Positions 43,892 to 52,462 of a DNA stretch of 64,000 bases are shown here, in pieces; position 1 is the first letter of the stretch, and each line of letters starts with the position of its first letter. Origin of the DNA: Phycisphaerae bacterium (lineage in GTDB: Bacteria; Planctomycetota; Phycisphaerae; UBA1845; JAFGLZ01). The position numbers and the translations under genes were made by a program. The stretch lies in contig JAFGLZ010000115.1 in the NCBI GenBank assembly GCA_016927755.1, positions 1 to 64,000 of the forward strand, written 5' to 3'. The notes under the pieces were generated by a model. That model had not been told where the DNA came from. It made no database searches and worked only from the letters and a program-made list of their open reading frames with translations.

Positions 43892-45697
43892 TCAGTCGAT
43901 CAGCATGACCGGTCGCTTGCCGCCCAGCGTCTCGAAGATCGCCTGGAGCTGGGCGCTGTAATCCTCGATGGAGCCTTGGGCGTAGAAGTGAGTGCCCTTG
44001 CCGATCTGGGCAATCTGCTCCATGGTGTTCGTGTCGGCCGAGCTTCCCACGCTCACCGCATAGATGCGGATCCCCAAAGCGGCCGCGTCCCGAGCGGCCT
44101 CGACCGCATAGATCGGGCCGTTCGTGTAGTCGCCCACCGATCCCCACTCGGTAACGTTGGCCCAGCCGTCCGTCAGAAGGATCATGACCTTGGTCGCCGA
44201 GTGGCGGGCCCGGTCGCTGGTCAGCTCCTCGATGCCACGCTGGATGCCCCCGCCCATGTTGGTCCAACAGTCGTAGTGGCCGGCCTGCATGTCGTTGAGC
44301 CGATTGCTGACGTCAGCGTACTCGAACGTCAGGTCGACCTCGTGTCGGGCCGTCTGGGCGTAGATCTCGAGGCTCACTTGATCGTCCGTGTCGAGCCCCT
44401 CGATGATCTGCATCATCCGCGTCACCGAGTCCTTGACCGCCTGCATCGGCTGCGTCGGCGTGAACCGCAGGTCGGGACACTCGTTGTAGCACCGCCGGTT
44501 CTCGAGGAGGTAGTTCATGAACGTCTTGGCGCCGAAGCGGTACTTGAAGTTCGAGTTCCCCTGGCTGGTCATCGCCGTGCTGTTCTTCATGTAGTCGCAG
44601 TACTCGCTCCACGACCCGCCGGGATAGGGGTAGCTCTCGACCCACGTCAGCTCCGAACTCCAGCTCACGTAGCTGTTGCCGTTGCCGGCCGCCAGACCCT
44701 CCGCCTGCCACTTGCCGGGCTGCCCGGAGGAATCGACGCCCATCCCGCTTCGCCACACCGCAAGGCCCAGGGCCACGCACGCCCGCGCCTTCCATACCGT
44801 GCTGTCACTATCGTTGGCCGACGACATGATCGCCGCGATCTCGTCGGCGTTGTAGTTCTGCGCCTGCAACATCGCCGTGAGCGCCGCGTTGTTCCAGGTG
44901 TTGTAGCGCGGCAGGTAGAGCAATCCGGAATCCGTGGTCGGATCGTAGCTCGAATCCAGCGTCATCTCGCCAAAACCCGCCTGCTCCATCCAGGTTCCCC
45001 AGGTGGGACCGGCCTTCTGAGGGCTCCAGTTCGGATCCCCCTCGTCCATCCCGCCCGGCATCGCCGCCCACACGTCGTAGAGATTCACGGTCGTGTCGTT
45101 GATCCGGCACAACTCGCTGTCATCCGTATGGGAGGCCGACAGGTCCGCCACGATCGCGATGTCGCGCGGCACCAGGATCGCCGTCGCCTCCGCGAACATG
45201 TCCTTCTCGCTTCGTCCGAAGATGTTCGCGAAGAAGAGCGCCACGGCGCCGTTGGGAGAGTCGGAAGTCTTGCGCACTCGGACCCGAACCGCGTCGATGG
45301 GTTGCACCCCCGCGGCAAAAACATAGCGGTTCGACTGGGTGTCAAGTACGGCCTGCCCGAAGACGACGTCGACCTCCGGATCGAGATACATCGTCTGATT
45401 CGCCACCAGGTTCTTGGCCGCGTAATCGACGGCCATCTGCCTGGCAAGCTCGAATCGGGAGTCCTCGATCGTGGCCAACTGACCGGCCGCGGCCAGGGCC
45501 GCGGCATCCGCCGAGACCTGCAGCTCGGCCTTGACCATGTAGAGGTAACCGATGTCCACGGAGAGGGCCGCAAAGCCCAACATCGTGGTCATGCCCATCG
45601 CGGTCCAAACGACCACCGCACCTCGGCGACGAGCATGGCTTCGTCCCTGACTTCTTTCCCTTCCTTTCACGGCTTCTCCCTCCGGCAAATACGCCAA
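43892..45697 (-). CDS. TadG-like von Willebrand factor A protein
   Basis: A 601-residue protein with a TadE/TadG-type N-terminal membrane helix ('GAVVVWTAMGMTTMLGFAAL'), followed by 'AELQVSADAAALAAAGQLAT', typical of TadG. A VWA fold supplies the MIDAS motif 'VADLSASHTD' near residue 184 and 'MILLTDGWANVTEW' near residue 506. The two blocks normally lie about 100 residues apart, so some 200 residues are inserted between them. It is probably anchored at the cytoplasmic membrane and part of a Tad-like pilus or surface adhesion system. A tail-only homologue lies upstream. Confidence 0.8.
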   Translation of the reverse strand: MAYLPEGEAVKGRERSQGRSHARRRGAVVVWTAMGMTTMLGFAALSVDIGYLYMVKAELQVSADAAALAAAGQLATIEDSRFELARQMAVDYAAKNLVANQTMYLDPEVDVVFGQAVLDTQSNRYVFAAGVQPIDAVRVRVRKTSDSPNGAVALFFANIFGRSEKDMFAEATAILVPRDIAIVADLSASHTDDSELCRINDTTVNLYDVWAAMPGGMDEGDPNWSPQKAGPTWGTWMEQAGFGEMTLDSSYDPTTDSGLLYLPRYNTWNNAALTAMLQAQNYNADEIAAIMSSANDSDSTVWKARACVALGLAVWRSGMGVDSSGQPGKWQAEGLAAGNGNSYVSWSSELTWVESYPYPGGSWSEYCDYMKNSTAMTSQGNSNFKYRFGAKTFMNYLLENRRCYNECPDLRFTPTQPMQAVKDSVTRMMQIIEGLDTDDQVSLEIYAQTARHEVDLTFEYADVSNRLNDMQAGHYDCWTNMGGGIQRGIEELTSDRARHSATKVMILLTDGWANVTEWGSVGDYTNGPIYAVEAARDAAALGIRIYAVSVGSSADTNTMEQIAQIGKGTHFYAQGSIEDYSAQLQAIFETLGGKRPVMLID

Positions 45698-45922
45698 GGC
45701 GACCGCGCCCGACGGGTTCAGGTCCTACGCCAAAGGTCCGGACCCTCGGGAGCCAAGTCACCGGCTTGAATATGCAAAACGAAACGAAGAAGGGCAAGTG
45801 AATTTGGGAAGTTTAGCGAAAACAGGGGGTCTTTCCACCTCGCTCTGCGGCTGTTCCAGGCTCAGTCTCTCGCTCCATTGTCCATAAGGCACTTTGACAA
45901 AACCACTTCCGACCAAGACTAG

Positions 45923-45953
45923 GCTGGCGGGCCGGCGATGCCGGCCTGTCAGC
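45923..45953 (-). terminator. Hairpin terminator behind the VWA-tail remnant
   Basis: A 14-pair stem (45923-45936 with 45940-45953, two G-T wobbles, loop GAT) lies 17 bases after the stop of the truncated VWA tail on the minus strand. Confidence 0.6.
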
Positions 45954-45970
45954 TCTCCCCCGCATCGCGA

Positions 45971-46051
45971 TCATTCAATAAGCATGATCGGGCGCTTTCC
46001 GCCGAGCGTCTGGAAGATCCCCCGCAGGCCGATACCCCACGTGCCTTGTGA
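45971..46051 (-). pseudogene. C-terminal tail of a second TadG-like VWA gene
   Basis: Twenty-six codons ending 'LRGIFQTLGGKRPIMLIE' and a stop, matching the last residues of the full gene (LQAIFETLGGKRPVMLID). Many differences in the DNA are at third positions, so the copy diverged under protein constraint before the rest was lost. No start codon or upstream domain remains. The gap 45698-46160 otherwise holds only the terminator hairpin. Confidence 0.7.
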
Positions 46052-46160
46052 GCCCCGTCCGCCATCCGTATAATGCCCCGCTGTTGCTTATGGCGGCGAC
46101 CAACACTGGCCACCCGTCGGTCAATGGCTCGTGCCGAGCGAATTTGAGAGATGTAATATC

Positions 46161-47306
46161 ATGAATAAGCTACGACTACTGACCCCGGGTCCGACGTCCG
46201 TCCCGGCCGAGGCCCTTCTCGAGATGGCCCGGCCTGTGGAGCACCATCGGACCCCCGAATTCCGAGCGATGTTCAAGCAGGTCACCGAGGATCTGCAATA
46301 CGTCTTCCAGACCGCAAACACCGTCCTGACCGTCACCGGATCAGGAACCTCCGCGATGGAATCCGCCATCGTGGGAACCTGCCCCCCGGGCAGCAAGGCC
46401 CTCGTCGTCCGAGGCGGCAAGTTCGGCGAGCGATGGGCCGAGATCTGCGCCGCATTCGACATCGATCACGTCGCTTGCGACGTCGAATGGGGCCATGGCG
46501 CCAAGCCCGAGATGATCGAGGACTGCCTGAGCAAGGACCCATCCATCACGACCGTCATCGTCACGCACTCGGAGACGAGCACCGCCGCCGTCAGCGACCT
46601 CGAGGGAATCGCTCGCGTCGTTCGACAACGAGGCGACGACATCCTCCTGATCGTCGACGGCATCACGAGCGTCGGCGCCATCCCCGTAAGGACCGACCAA
46701 TGGGGCGTCGACGTCGTCGTCACAGGCAGCCAGAAGGCGCTGATGCTGCCGCCGGGCCTGGCGTGCCTGGCCGTCGGCGATCGGGCATGGAAACGGGTCG
46801 ATTCGTTCTCGTCCCGGTCGTTCTATCTCTGCCCGAAGGCGTATCGAAAGAGCATGGCCGATTTCGACACGCCCTATACGCCGAACAACGTGATGATCCG
46901 CGGGCTTGCCGTCACGCTCAAGATGATCCGCGACGAGGGAATCGAGAACGTCTGGGCGAGAACCGCCCTGCTGGCCCGCGCCACCCGCGCTGCGGCCGAG
47001 GCCATCGGAATCAAAGTCTACGCCGCCGATCCCTCCGACTCCGTCTCGGCGCTCTGCATGCCCGAGGGCATCGACGAGTCGAAGCTCCGCAAGACCGTCC
47101 GACAGCGATACGGCGTGCACCTCGCCGGCGGCCAGGGCAAGCTCAAGGGAAATGTCATTCGCATCTCGCACATGGGCTACGTCGACGCGCTCGACACGAT
47201 CGGCGCGATCTCGGCCATCGAGATGGTCCTGTCGGAAATGGGCCACGACCTGAAGCTCGGAAGCGGCGCGGCCGCGGCAATGACCGTCATCGCGCGTCGG
47301 TCGTAG
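46161..47306 (+). CDS. Class V aminotransferase (alanine-glyoxylate/serine-pyruvate type)
   Basis: A 381-residue PLP-dependent enzyme. The N-terminal 'LLTPGPTSVPAEALLEMARP' and 'EHHRTPEFRAMF' are typical of alanine-glyoxylate and serine-pyruvate aminotransferases. The PLP lysine is in 'VTGSQKALMLPPGLA' near residue 191, and 'LLIVDGITSVGAIPV' carries the Asp that contacts the pyridine ring. It may move amino groups between alanine or serine and glyoxylate. GAGAG upstream supports ATG 46161 over an earlier non-conserved start. Confidence 0.88.
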   Translation: MNKLRLLTPGPTSVPAEALLEMARPVEHHRTPEFRAMFKQVTEDLQYVFQTANTVLTVTGSGTSAMESAIVGTCPPGSKALVVRGGKFGERWAEICAAFDIDHVACDVEWGHGAKPEMIEDCLSKDPSITTVIVTHSETSTAAVSDLEGIARVVRQRGDDILLIVDGITSVGAIPVRTDQWGVDVVVTGSQKALMLPPGLACLAVGDRAWKRVDSFSSRSFYLCPKAYRKSMADFDTPYTPNNVMIRGLAVTLKMIRDEGIENVWARTALLARATRAAAEAIGIKVYAADPSDSVSALCMPEGIDESKLRKTVRQRYGVHLAGGQGKLKGNVIRISHMGYVDALDTIGAISAIEMVLSEMGHDLKLGSGAAAAMTVIARRS

Positions 47307-47651
47307 GCCGGAATTCCGCCCCGAGGTTATCGGCCAATCCGCACTGTCAGAGTAGGCAATTGGGCGAAGATGGCGACCGACCACCGTCACCACCGTCACG
47401 CTCGCATCGGCCAGATGCCCGAGATTATGGGAAGCCGTTGGCACGCCCGTACTATCCCCCTTGCCGCCCAGCGCCTTTACCTCTCACCCCAATTGAGTTT
47501 TCCAACGATATCGTAAAGGTGCAATTCGCTCTCCGCCCGGCCGTATCGTATGGTACACGTGGCCCGGTCGGACCCATCGGGGCTGCACGGAGGCACGCGG
47601 AACCTGGCGCGGGACGCACACCCTCGTTTCTTGCGCCGATATGAGCAGCCC

Positions 47652-48179
47652 ATGAAGGACATAGAGACATTCCATCCCACGCCCGTGATGATGAAGATGC
47701 TCGACGCGCTGAGCAACAAGCTGGCCCAAGAGCGTAAGTCGAACGTCAACCGGCGTTGGCGCGAACGTAAGCCACTCAAGGCGCCGTGCAAGGTCTTCTT
47801 CCTGGTCGGCGGCGCCAATCGCACGATGTCCATCTCGGCAAAGACGCGCAACATCTCCGGCAAGGGGCTCGGCATCGTCGTCAAGCGAGCCTTTCATCAG
47901 GACGAGCCGGTGGAGGTCTGCCTCCAACCCGCCGGTCGCCCGCCCCTATTCATGGCCGGCCTGACTCGCTTCTGCCGTTACGTGGCCGATGGGTTCTTCG
48001 AGGTCGGTATCGAGCTCATGGTCGCCAAGCCGGAAGCCATCTTCGCCAACAACCCCATCCAGGCACTGCAGGCCTTGCCCTGGCTGGCGGAGTCCCTCCA
48101 GCGCAAGCACGATAGTGCCTTCATGAACGATCAGCGACGCAAGATCGAGAAGGTCGACAAGCTCGTCCGAGCCAAGTAG
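47652..48179 (+). CDS. PilZ-domain c-di-GMP-binding protein
   Basis: A 175-residue protein with a PilZ domain. The RxxxR motif lies in 'NRRWRERKPLKAPCKVFF', and the N/DxSxxG motif in 'KTRNISGKGLGIVV'. PilZ proteins bind cyclic di-GMP and modulate motility, adhesion or polysaccharide export. The short helical ends may contact a partner. The start at ATG 47652 is chosen because the upstream 34 residues are unconserved and Arg-rich; no strong ribosome site is visible. Confidence 0.75.
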   Translation: MKDIETFHPTPVMMKMLDALSNKLAQERKSNVNRRWRERKPLKAPCKVFFLVGGANRTMSISAKTRNISGKGLGIVVKRAFHQDEPVEVCLQPAGRPPLFMAGLTRFCRYVADGFFEVGIELMVAKPEAIFANNPIQALQALPWLAESLQRKHDSAFMNDQRRKIEKVDKLVRAK

Positions 48180-48326
48180 ACCCCGCGCCAACCTCAGCCC
48201 GATCCGCCTATCCCCAACGTCCCATCACCGTCCCGACCGTTTGCCTCCCCGCGCCCTCGACGCTACAAATCGCAGGGTGATAACCGACACACACCGGCCC
48301 AAACCCGAGAAATCGAGGCAGGTCAC

Positions 48327-49439
48327 ATGAACTCGATGATGCTGTTCATCGTGGCGGCGATGTTCGTCGCATGCAGCTCGAATGCCCTTGCCGCCCCCGA
48401 AACGGCCCCGGACTGGATCCGAGCGCTGCAGGTTCCCCATGAACCGCCCCCCGACACCAAGCCTCCGGTCGTATACGATCTGATGAAGGCCCCCGACGGC
48501 TCTAAGATCACCACCCCCGCGCAGTGGCAGACCCAGCGGCGTCGCATCCTCGACAAGTGGACCAAATTCCTCGGGCGGCTTCCCGAGCCGCGCTGCCCGC
48601 TCTCGCCCAAGACCACCGAAACCGTTCCGCTCGACGGCAATATCACCCGCAAGCTCATCGAGCTGCAGGTCGAGCCCGACGTCTGGATGAGGTGCTACCT
48701 CTTCATCCCGCCCGGAAAGGGCCCATTCCCCGCCTGCGTCTGCCTGCACTCCACGAACGACGAGACGATCCGCCAACCTGCCGGGCTCGGCTCACAGCCT
48801 GAGAAAGCCTTCGCCCTGGACCTCGTCAAGCGCGGCTACGTCACCATCGCTAGCGAAAACTTCGAGTGGCGCTATCCCGGCAGACCCACCACCGGCAAGG
48901 CCTGGGACCGCTATCACGCCGTCGCCCGAATCTTCCTCGACAAGTACCCCGGCGTGAAAGGCATGACCAAGATGATCCACGACGCCTCGCGCTGCGTCGA
49001 TTACCTCTGCACCCTCCCGCAGGTCCGCAAGGATCGAATCGGCGCCATCGGCCATTCCCTGGGCGCAAAGGAGGTCACGTACCTGCAAGCCTTCGACGAC
49101 CGCGTCGTCTGCGGCGTCTCCAGCGAGGGCGGCGTCGCCTTCGAGTTCACCAACTATCACGACCCCTGGTACCTCGGCCCCGACATCCGCAAGAAAGAGA
49201 CCAACCTCTTCGCCCACGAGGTCGTCGCCCTCATCCCCCCGCGTGCCTGGCTGCTCATCGGCGGCAACAACACCGACGGCGACAAGAGCTGGCCCTACGT
49301 GCGGCCCGTCATCCCCATCTACCGCCTGCTCGGCAAGCCCGCCAACGTCGGACTCTTCGTCCACACCAAAGGACACGCCGTCCCCCCGGAGGCCAGAGAC
49401 ATCGCCTTCCGATGGCTGGACTACCATCTAAAGAAGTAG
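48327..49439 (+). CDS. Secreted alpha/beta-hydrolase (acetyl-xylan-esterase-like)
   Basis: A 370-residue exported hydrolase with a signal peptide ('MLFIVAAMFVACSSNALA'). The serine nucleophile is in 'IGAIGHSLGAKEVTYL', with an Asp likely in 'GGNNTDGDKSW' and a His in 'FVHTKGHAVPPEARD'. The N-terminal domain and 'VWMRCYLFIPPGKGPFPACV' are like those of acetyl-xylan esterase or dienelactone-hydrolase relatives. It may deacetylate plant or algal polysaccharides. The gene ends in a hairpin-repeat region and converges on the GH30-like gene. Confidence 0.8.
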   Translation: MNSMMLFIVAAMFVACSSNALAAPETAPDWIRALQVPHEPPPDTKPPVVYDLMKAPDGSKITTPAQWQTQRRRILDKWTKFLGRLPEPRCPLSPKTTETVPLDGNITRKLIELQVEPDVWMRCYLFIPPGKGPFPACVCLHSTNDETIRQPAGLGSQPEKAFALDLVKRGYVTIASENFEWRYPGRPTTGKAWDRYHAVARIFLDKYPGVKGMTKMIHDASRCVDYLCTLPQVRKDRIGAIGHSLGAKEVTYLQAFDDRVVCGVSSEGGVAFEFTNYHDPWYLGPDIRKKETNLFAHEVVALIPPRAWLLIGGNNTDGDKSWPYVRPVIPIYRLLGKPANVGLFVHTKGHAVPPEARDIAFRWLDYHLKK

Positions 49440-49464
49440 CGCCAGCCCGGTAGGAACGGTCGAC

Positions 49465-49504
49465 GGGGTGCCCCATCGCTTCAGCGGTGGGGAACTCGAA
49501 TTCC
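49465..49504. repeat. Dispersed hairpin repeat, copy C
   Basis: Matches copy B at 32077-32117 almost exactly through the CCCCATCGC-TTCA-GCGGTGGGG stem and AACTCGAATTCC. It lies between the convergent esterase and GH30-like genes, where a terminator role is possible. Confidence 0.75.
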
Positions 49505-49621
49505 CGTTCCGGCTCCTACCCCTCGCCTCGCACGGGTCGAGCCGGATAGGGTGCGCCGTCTCCACCCCCCTACTCCCTCTGTTCCAGCGACGGTCCATCC
49601 ATGGCCGCGCACGTCTCAACA

Positions 49622-51595
49622 TCACCGCACGATCTCGAACCCCGCCGGCAACCGCCCCACCGCCACATCCGACAGCGTCACGATCGCCCCCGGAGCCACG
49701 ACCACGCCCCCGCCATCAACCCCCTCACCCGCGCAAACCGCGTTCTCGTGGTAAGGATCAACCCGCTCCATCTCCCTCGGAGCCCCGTCCACCCCCTCCA
49801 ACCGCACCCGCCGCGGAACCGTCGATCGGTTGAGAAGCACAATCGTCCGCGCGCCGTCCCCGCCCACGAACGCCGTCGCCAGCAGGTCCTCCGACGAGCT
49901 CGCCGCCCCCACGCGGGTCATGCCCTCCCTGATCCGGCGACTGTACGCCCCGAACACGCGCAACTGATGACTCGACGCCGCCGGAACGAAGCCGTGTAAT
50001 CGATCCGGAACGCACAGCGTCCTCGACCACCCATACGTCGGCTGCTCCACGTTCAACAACGTCCAGCAGTAGCAGATAGCGATCGCATCGACGAGCGTCA
50101 GGTTCTTGTGATAGAGCTCACCCATCACCAGGGCAATCCGATAGCTCGTCCGCTGATACCGACCCGAGTTGATGCACAGCTCCGTCGACAGGAACGGCCT
50201 CTCCTTCGTCAGGTCGTGCCACGTCACCAGGAGCTCGTCATACTTGTCCGGATCGGTGAACCGCGACTGATAGTCGTACATATGCGTCGCCGAGTAGTCG
50301 ATCTTGCCCCACGCCTCGGCCGACTCCTTGAACGCCTTGGCACGATCAATCCCCCCCCGCAAGTGCCCGTGGTCGCTCATATGGATCCGAACCGCGCCAA
50401 ACCCCGCCTCATCCAGCGCCCGCCGCAGCGACAGCGTCATCTCGTGCCAGATCTCCGCCGGCTGCGTCACCTCGTTCTGTATCCCCACGACATCCGGCGG
50501 CGCCCCCGCCCGTTCCTTCGACGTCCTGCAGTAATTCACCATCGCCTTGGCATGGACCTCCGGGTTGGCCACCCCCTTGTGGACCTTGCCCGAGCCGTCC
50601 TTCCAGTCCTGCTTCGCCCAATGCGGCAGATCCCAAAACTCGAAGAAGACCTTCCCACCCAGGCGCCGCAGCGTCTTGATGTACGCGAAGTCGCTGATCT
50701 CCCCGTTCGGGAAGTTGTCCCCGTAGTAGTGCGGCGTCGCGTCCGCTAGCGTGTCCCAGTTCGTCATCTGCTCGTCGAGGCGCGTCCCGATCGGATACTC
50801 GCGCTGGATCAGCAGGTTGTACTCGCAAACGAGTCCCCACCATCGACGCTTGCCCTCGGCGCTGAGCTCCGCGTAGGCCGTCGGCGTGGCGATCCCCCCG
50901 AACCCCATCATCGTCTGGTAACGCTTGCCCGCATCGATCCGCACCACCGCCTCGGCCGGCGGCGGACTCAGGATCCGCCCGACCACCGTCCCGCCTTTGC
51001 CCGTTAGTCGGAGCTGATGCCGATGCACGTCCAGTGCGCACTCCTGATGCAGCAGCTCCTTGCCGTTGAGCCGAACCGCTAGCCCCAGCTTATGATCGAG
51101 AACCACGCCGACCGATCGCAGCGCGCCGTCATGCGTCACGGAGGACTCGAACCACCGCCGCTCCGGATGCCGCTTCGCCCGAACCTTCTCGCCCTCGAGA
51201 TCCGTCAGCCCGAACGAGTCGTAGAACCGCTGAGTCAGCCGAACGCCCTTGCCGTCGACCTCAACCGTGAACCCCCCGCGATCCCCCGTGAAGATCCACG
51301 ACAGCCCCCCCTCCTTGAGATCGAGCGTCTCGAGCACCAGCGTCCGCTCGAACAGCGCCGGCAGCAGCTCTTCGCCAAAGAACAGCCCCGACGTCGTCGC
51401 CCCGCCCCAAATATGCATCGCCTTGCCGCCCGCCCCCACGCGAAACGGAGTCGCCGTCCACCCCTCAGGCGCCGACCACTCCGGCAACGTGCTCCCCACG
51501 GCCGACGCCCCCGAAACGCTCGCAGCAACCTGGTGCAGTCTCACCTCACACACCGGCCCCAACACGCCCAGCACCACAACCAGCAGCGCATTCAT
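49622..51595 (-). CDS. GH30-like glycoside hydrolase
   Basis: A 657-residue exported enzyme with a signal peptide ('MNALLVVVLGVLGPVCEV'). A first beta-sandwich domain (about 20-230) precedes a TIM-barrel opening with 'RYQTMMGFGGIATPTAYAEL', the family-like GFGG entry strand. The acid/base is probable in 'VGIQNEVTQ' near residue 374, and the nucleophile in 'LSTELCINSG' near residue 471. A C-terminal beta domain completes the usual GH30 layout. Target glycan unknown (xylan, glucan or fucan). GGAGGAGAG precedes ATG 51595. Confidence 0.8.
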   Translation of the reverse strand: MNALLVVVLGVLGPVCEVRLHQVAASVSGASAVGSTLPEWSAPEGWTATPFRVGAGGKAMHIWGGATTSGLFFGEELLPALFERTLVLETLDLKEGGLSWIFTGDRGGFTVEVDGKGVRLTQRFYDSFGLTDLEGEKVRAKRHPERRWFESSVTHDGALRSVGVVLDHKLGLAVRLNGKELLHQECALDVHRHQLRLTGKGGTVVGRILSPPPAEAVVRIDAGKRYQTMMGFGGIATPTAYAELSAEGKRRWWGLVCEYNLLIQREYPIGTRLDEQMTNWDTLADATPHYYGDNFPNGEISDFAYIKTLRRLGGKVFFEFWDLPHWAKQDWKDGSGKVHKGVANPEVHAKAMVNYCRTSKERAGAPPDVVGIQNEVTQPAEIWHEMTLSLRRALDEAGFGAVRIHMSDHGHLRGGIDRAKAFKESAEAWGKIDYSATHMYDYQSRFTDPDKYDELLVTWHDLTKERPFLSTELCINSGRYQRTSYRIALVMGELYHKNLTLVDAIAICYCWTLLNVEQPTYGWSRTLCVPDRLHGFVPAASSHQLRVFGAYSRRIREGMTRVGAASSSEDLLATAFVGGDGARTIVLLNRSTVPRRVRLEGVDGAPREMERVDPYHENAVCAGEGVDGGGVVVAPGAIVTLSDVAVGRLPAGFEIVR

Positions 51596-51740
51596 GAATC
51601 TCTCCTCCACCACACACTTCCGCCAAGCGCCCCAAAACCTAAGCCATGCCCACGCCGCCCGCAAGACACCCACCCATCCCCAATAGCCGTGCGCAAATTC
51701 ATGCGTGCACCCTCAGGCCCGAAGGGCCGGCGGAACGTAG

Positions 51741-51781
51741 CCAGGGGTGTAGTCCGCCGCCTCGGCGGACGGAACCCCTGG
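51741..51781. repeat. Nested hairpin intergenic repeat
   Basis: CCAGGGGT (51741-51748) pairs with ACCCCTGG (51774-51781), enclosing GTCCGCCG (51752-51759) with CGGCGGAC (51763-51770). A related GC-rich string (AGCCCCGGAGGGGCGG) follows near 51804. Similar 'CCAGGGGTG' elements occur in other planctomycetes (recalled). Confidence 0.6.
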
Positions 51782-51964
51782 TAACCGCCCCCACACACCC
51801 ACTAGCCCCGGAGGGGCGGAGGAGCGCTCCATCCAACCGAACGCCGACCCCCTTATCCACCTAAGCGCATCGCACCGACGACGCGCCCGCGGTCCGCTGA
51901 CCCAGGATCTATCCACGGCATGAAACGAGCCACCTCACCAACGCCAGGAGACCAGATATGTGGC

Positions 51965-52029
51965 GCATTCCGAAGTATCCCGATGCATTCCGAGACATTC
52001 CGGGACATTCCGAGACATCTCGGGACACG
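51965..52029. repeat. 10-bp phased repeat array 1
   Basis: Six and a half units of a 10-base repeat with consensus (G/A)CATTCCG(A/G)G, for example GCATTCCGAG-ACATTCCGGG. The unit length equals one turn of B-DNA. Confidence 0.85.
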
Positions 52030-52092
52030 ACGCCCCCCAGCGCCAGCGCCGCGCGCCCCCCGGGAGCCCGAAGCCCGGGGCCTCGAAATCAG

Positions 52093-52156
52093 CGCATTCC
52101 CGCGCATCCCCGCGCATTCCGGGACATTTCGGGACATTTCGGGACATTTCGGGACA
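52093..52156. repeat. 10-bp phased repeat array 2
   Basis: Six 10-base units: three start GCAT(T/C)C and three are identical ACATTTCGGG, then a broken seventh ACACC. It lies 128 bases from array 1, start to start. Confidence 0.85.
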
Positions 52157-52171
52157 CCGCTCCTCCCCGCG

Positions 52172-52206
52172 CCCCGTTCCCCCCACACCCCGAAACCCCG
52201 AACCCC
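52172..52206 (-). other. Potential G-quadruplex 1
   Basis: Five C-tracts of four or more at 52172-52175, 52179-52184, 52188-52191, 52196-52199 and 52203-52206, with loops of two to four bases, giving a strong G4 pattern on the minus strand. Confidence 0.6.
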
Positions 52207-52255
52207 GCCGTCCATCGTGCGACACCAGCCGTGCCCCAGGAACCCCATATGGCGC

Positions 52256-52320
52256 GCATTTCAGCGCATTCCGGTGCATTCCGGGACATTCCGGGACATT
52301 CCGAGACATTCCGAGACATC
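52256..52320. repeat. 10-bp phased repeat array 3
   Basis: Six and a half 10-base units from GCATTTCAGC through three ACATTCCG(G/A)G units to ACATC. It ends, like the others, in ACA(C/T)CG followed by C-rich DNA. Confidence 0.85.
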
Positions 52321-52340
52321 GCTCCCCGGACATCCCGCCG

Positions 52341-52371
52341 CCCCTCCCCAAACCCCAAACCCCGGACCCCC
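52341..52371 (-). other. Potential G-quadruplex 2
   Basis: Five C-tracts (52341-52344, 52346-52349, 52353-52356, 52360-52363, 52367-52371) with one- to three-base loops. Read on the minus strand it contains GGGGTTTGGGGTTTGGGG-like DNA, with TTTGGGG units reminiscent of telomeric repeats. Confidence 0.6.
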
Positions 52372-52462
52372 TGTCTCACTGGCGATCACCGCCCCCGCAG
52401 CACATAATGACCCCTTCGCCCCGGATCTTCTCTCCCCCGCGCAGAAGGAGGCATCGCACCCA

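Noticed and set aside
43565-45769. 734-codon open frame on the + strand
   Set aside because: It lies antisense to the TadG-like VWA and PTPS genes, whose motifs are clear; high GC makes long antisense frames common.
51965-52320. CRISPR array
   Set aside because: Units are 10 bases with no spacers between them and no cas genes are present.
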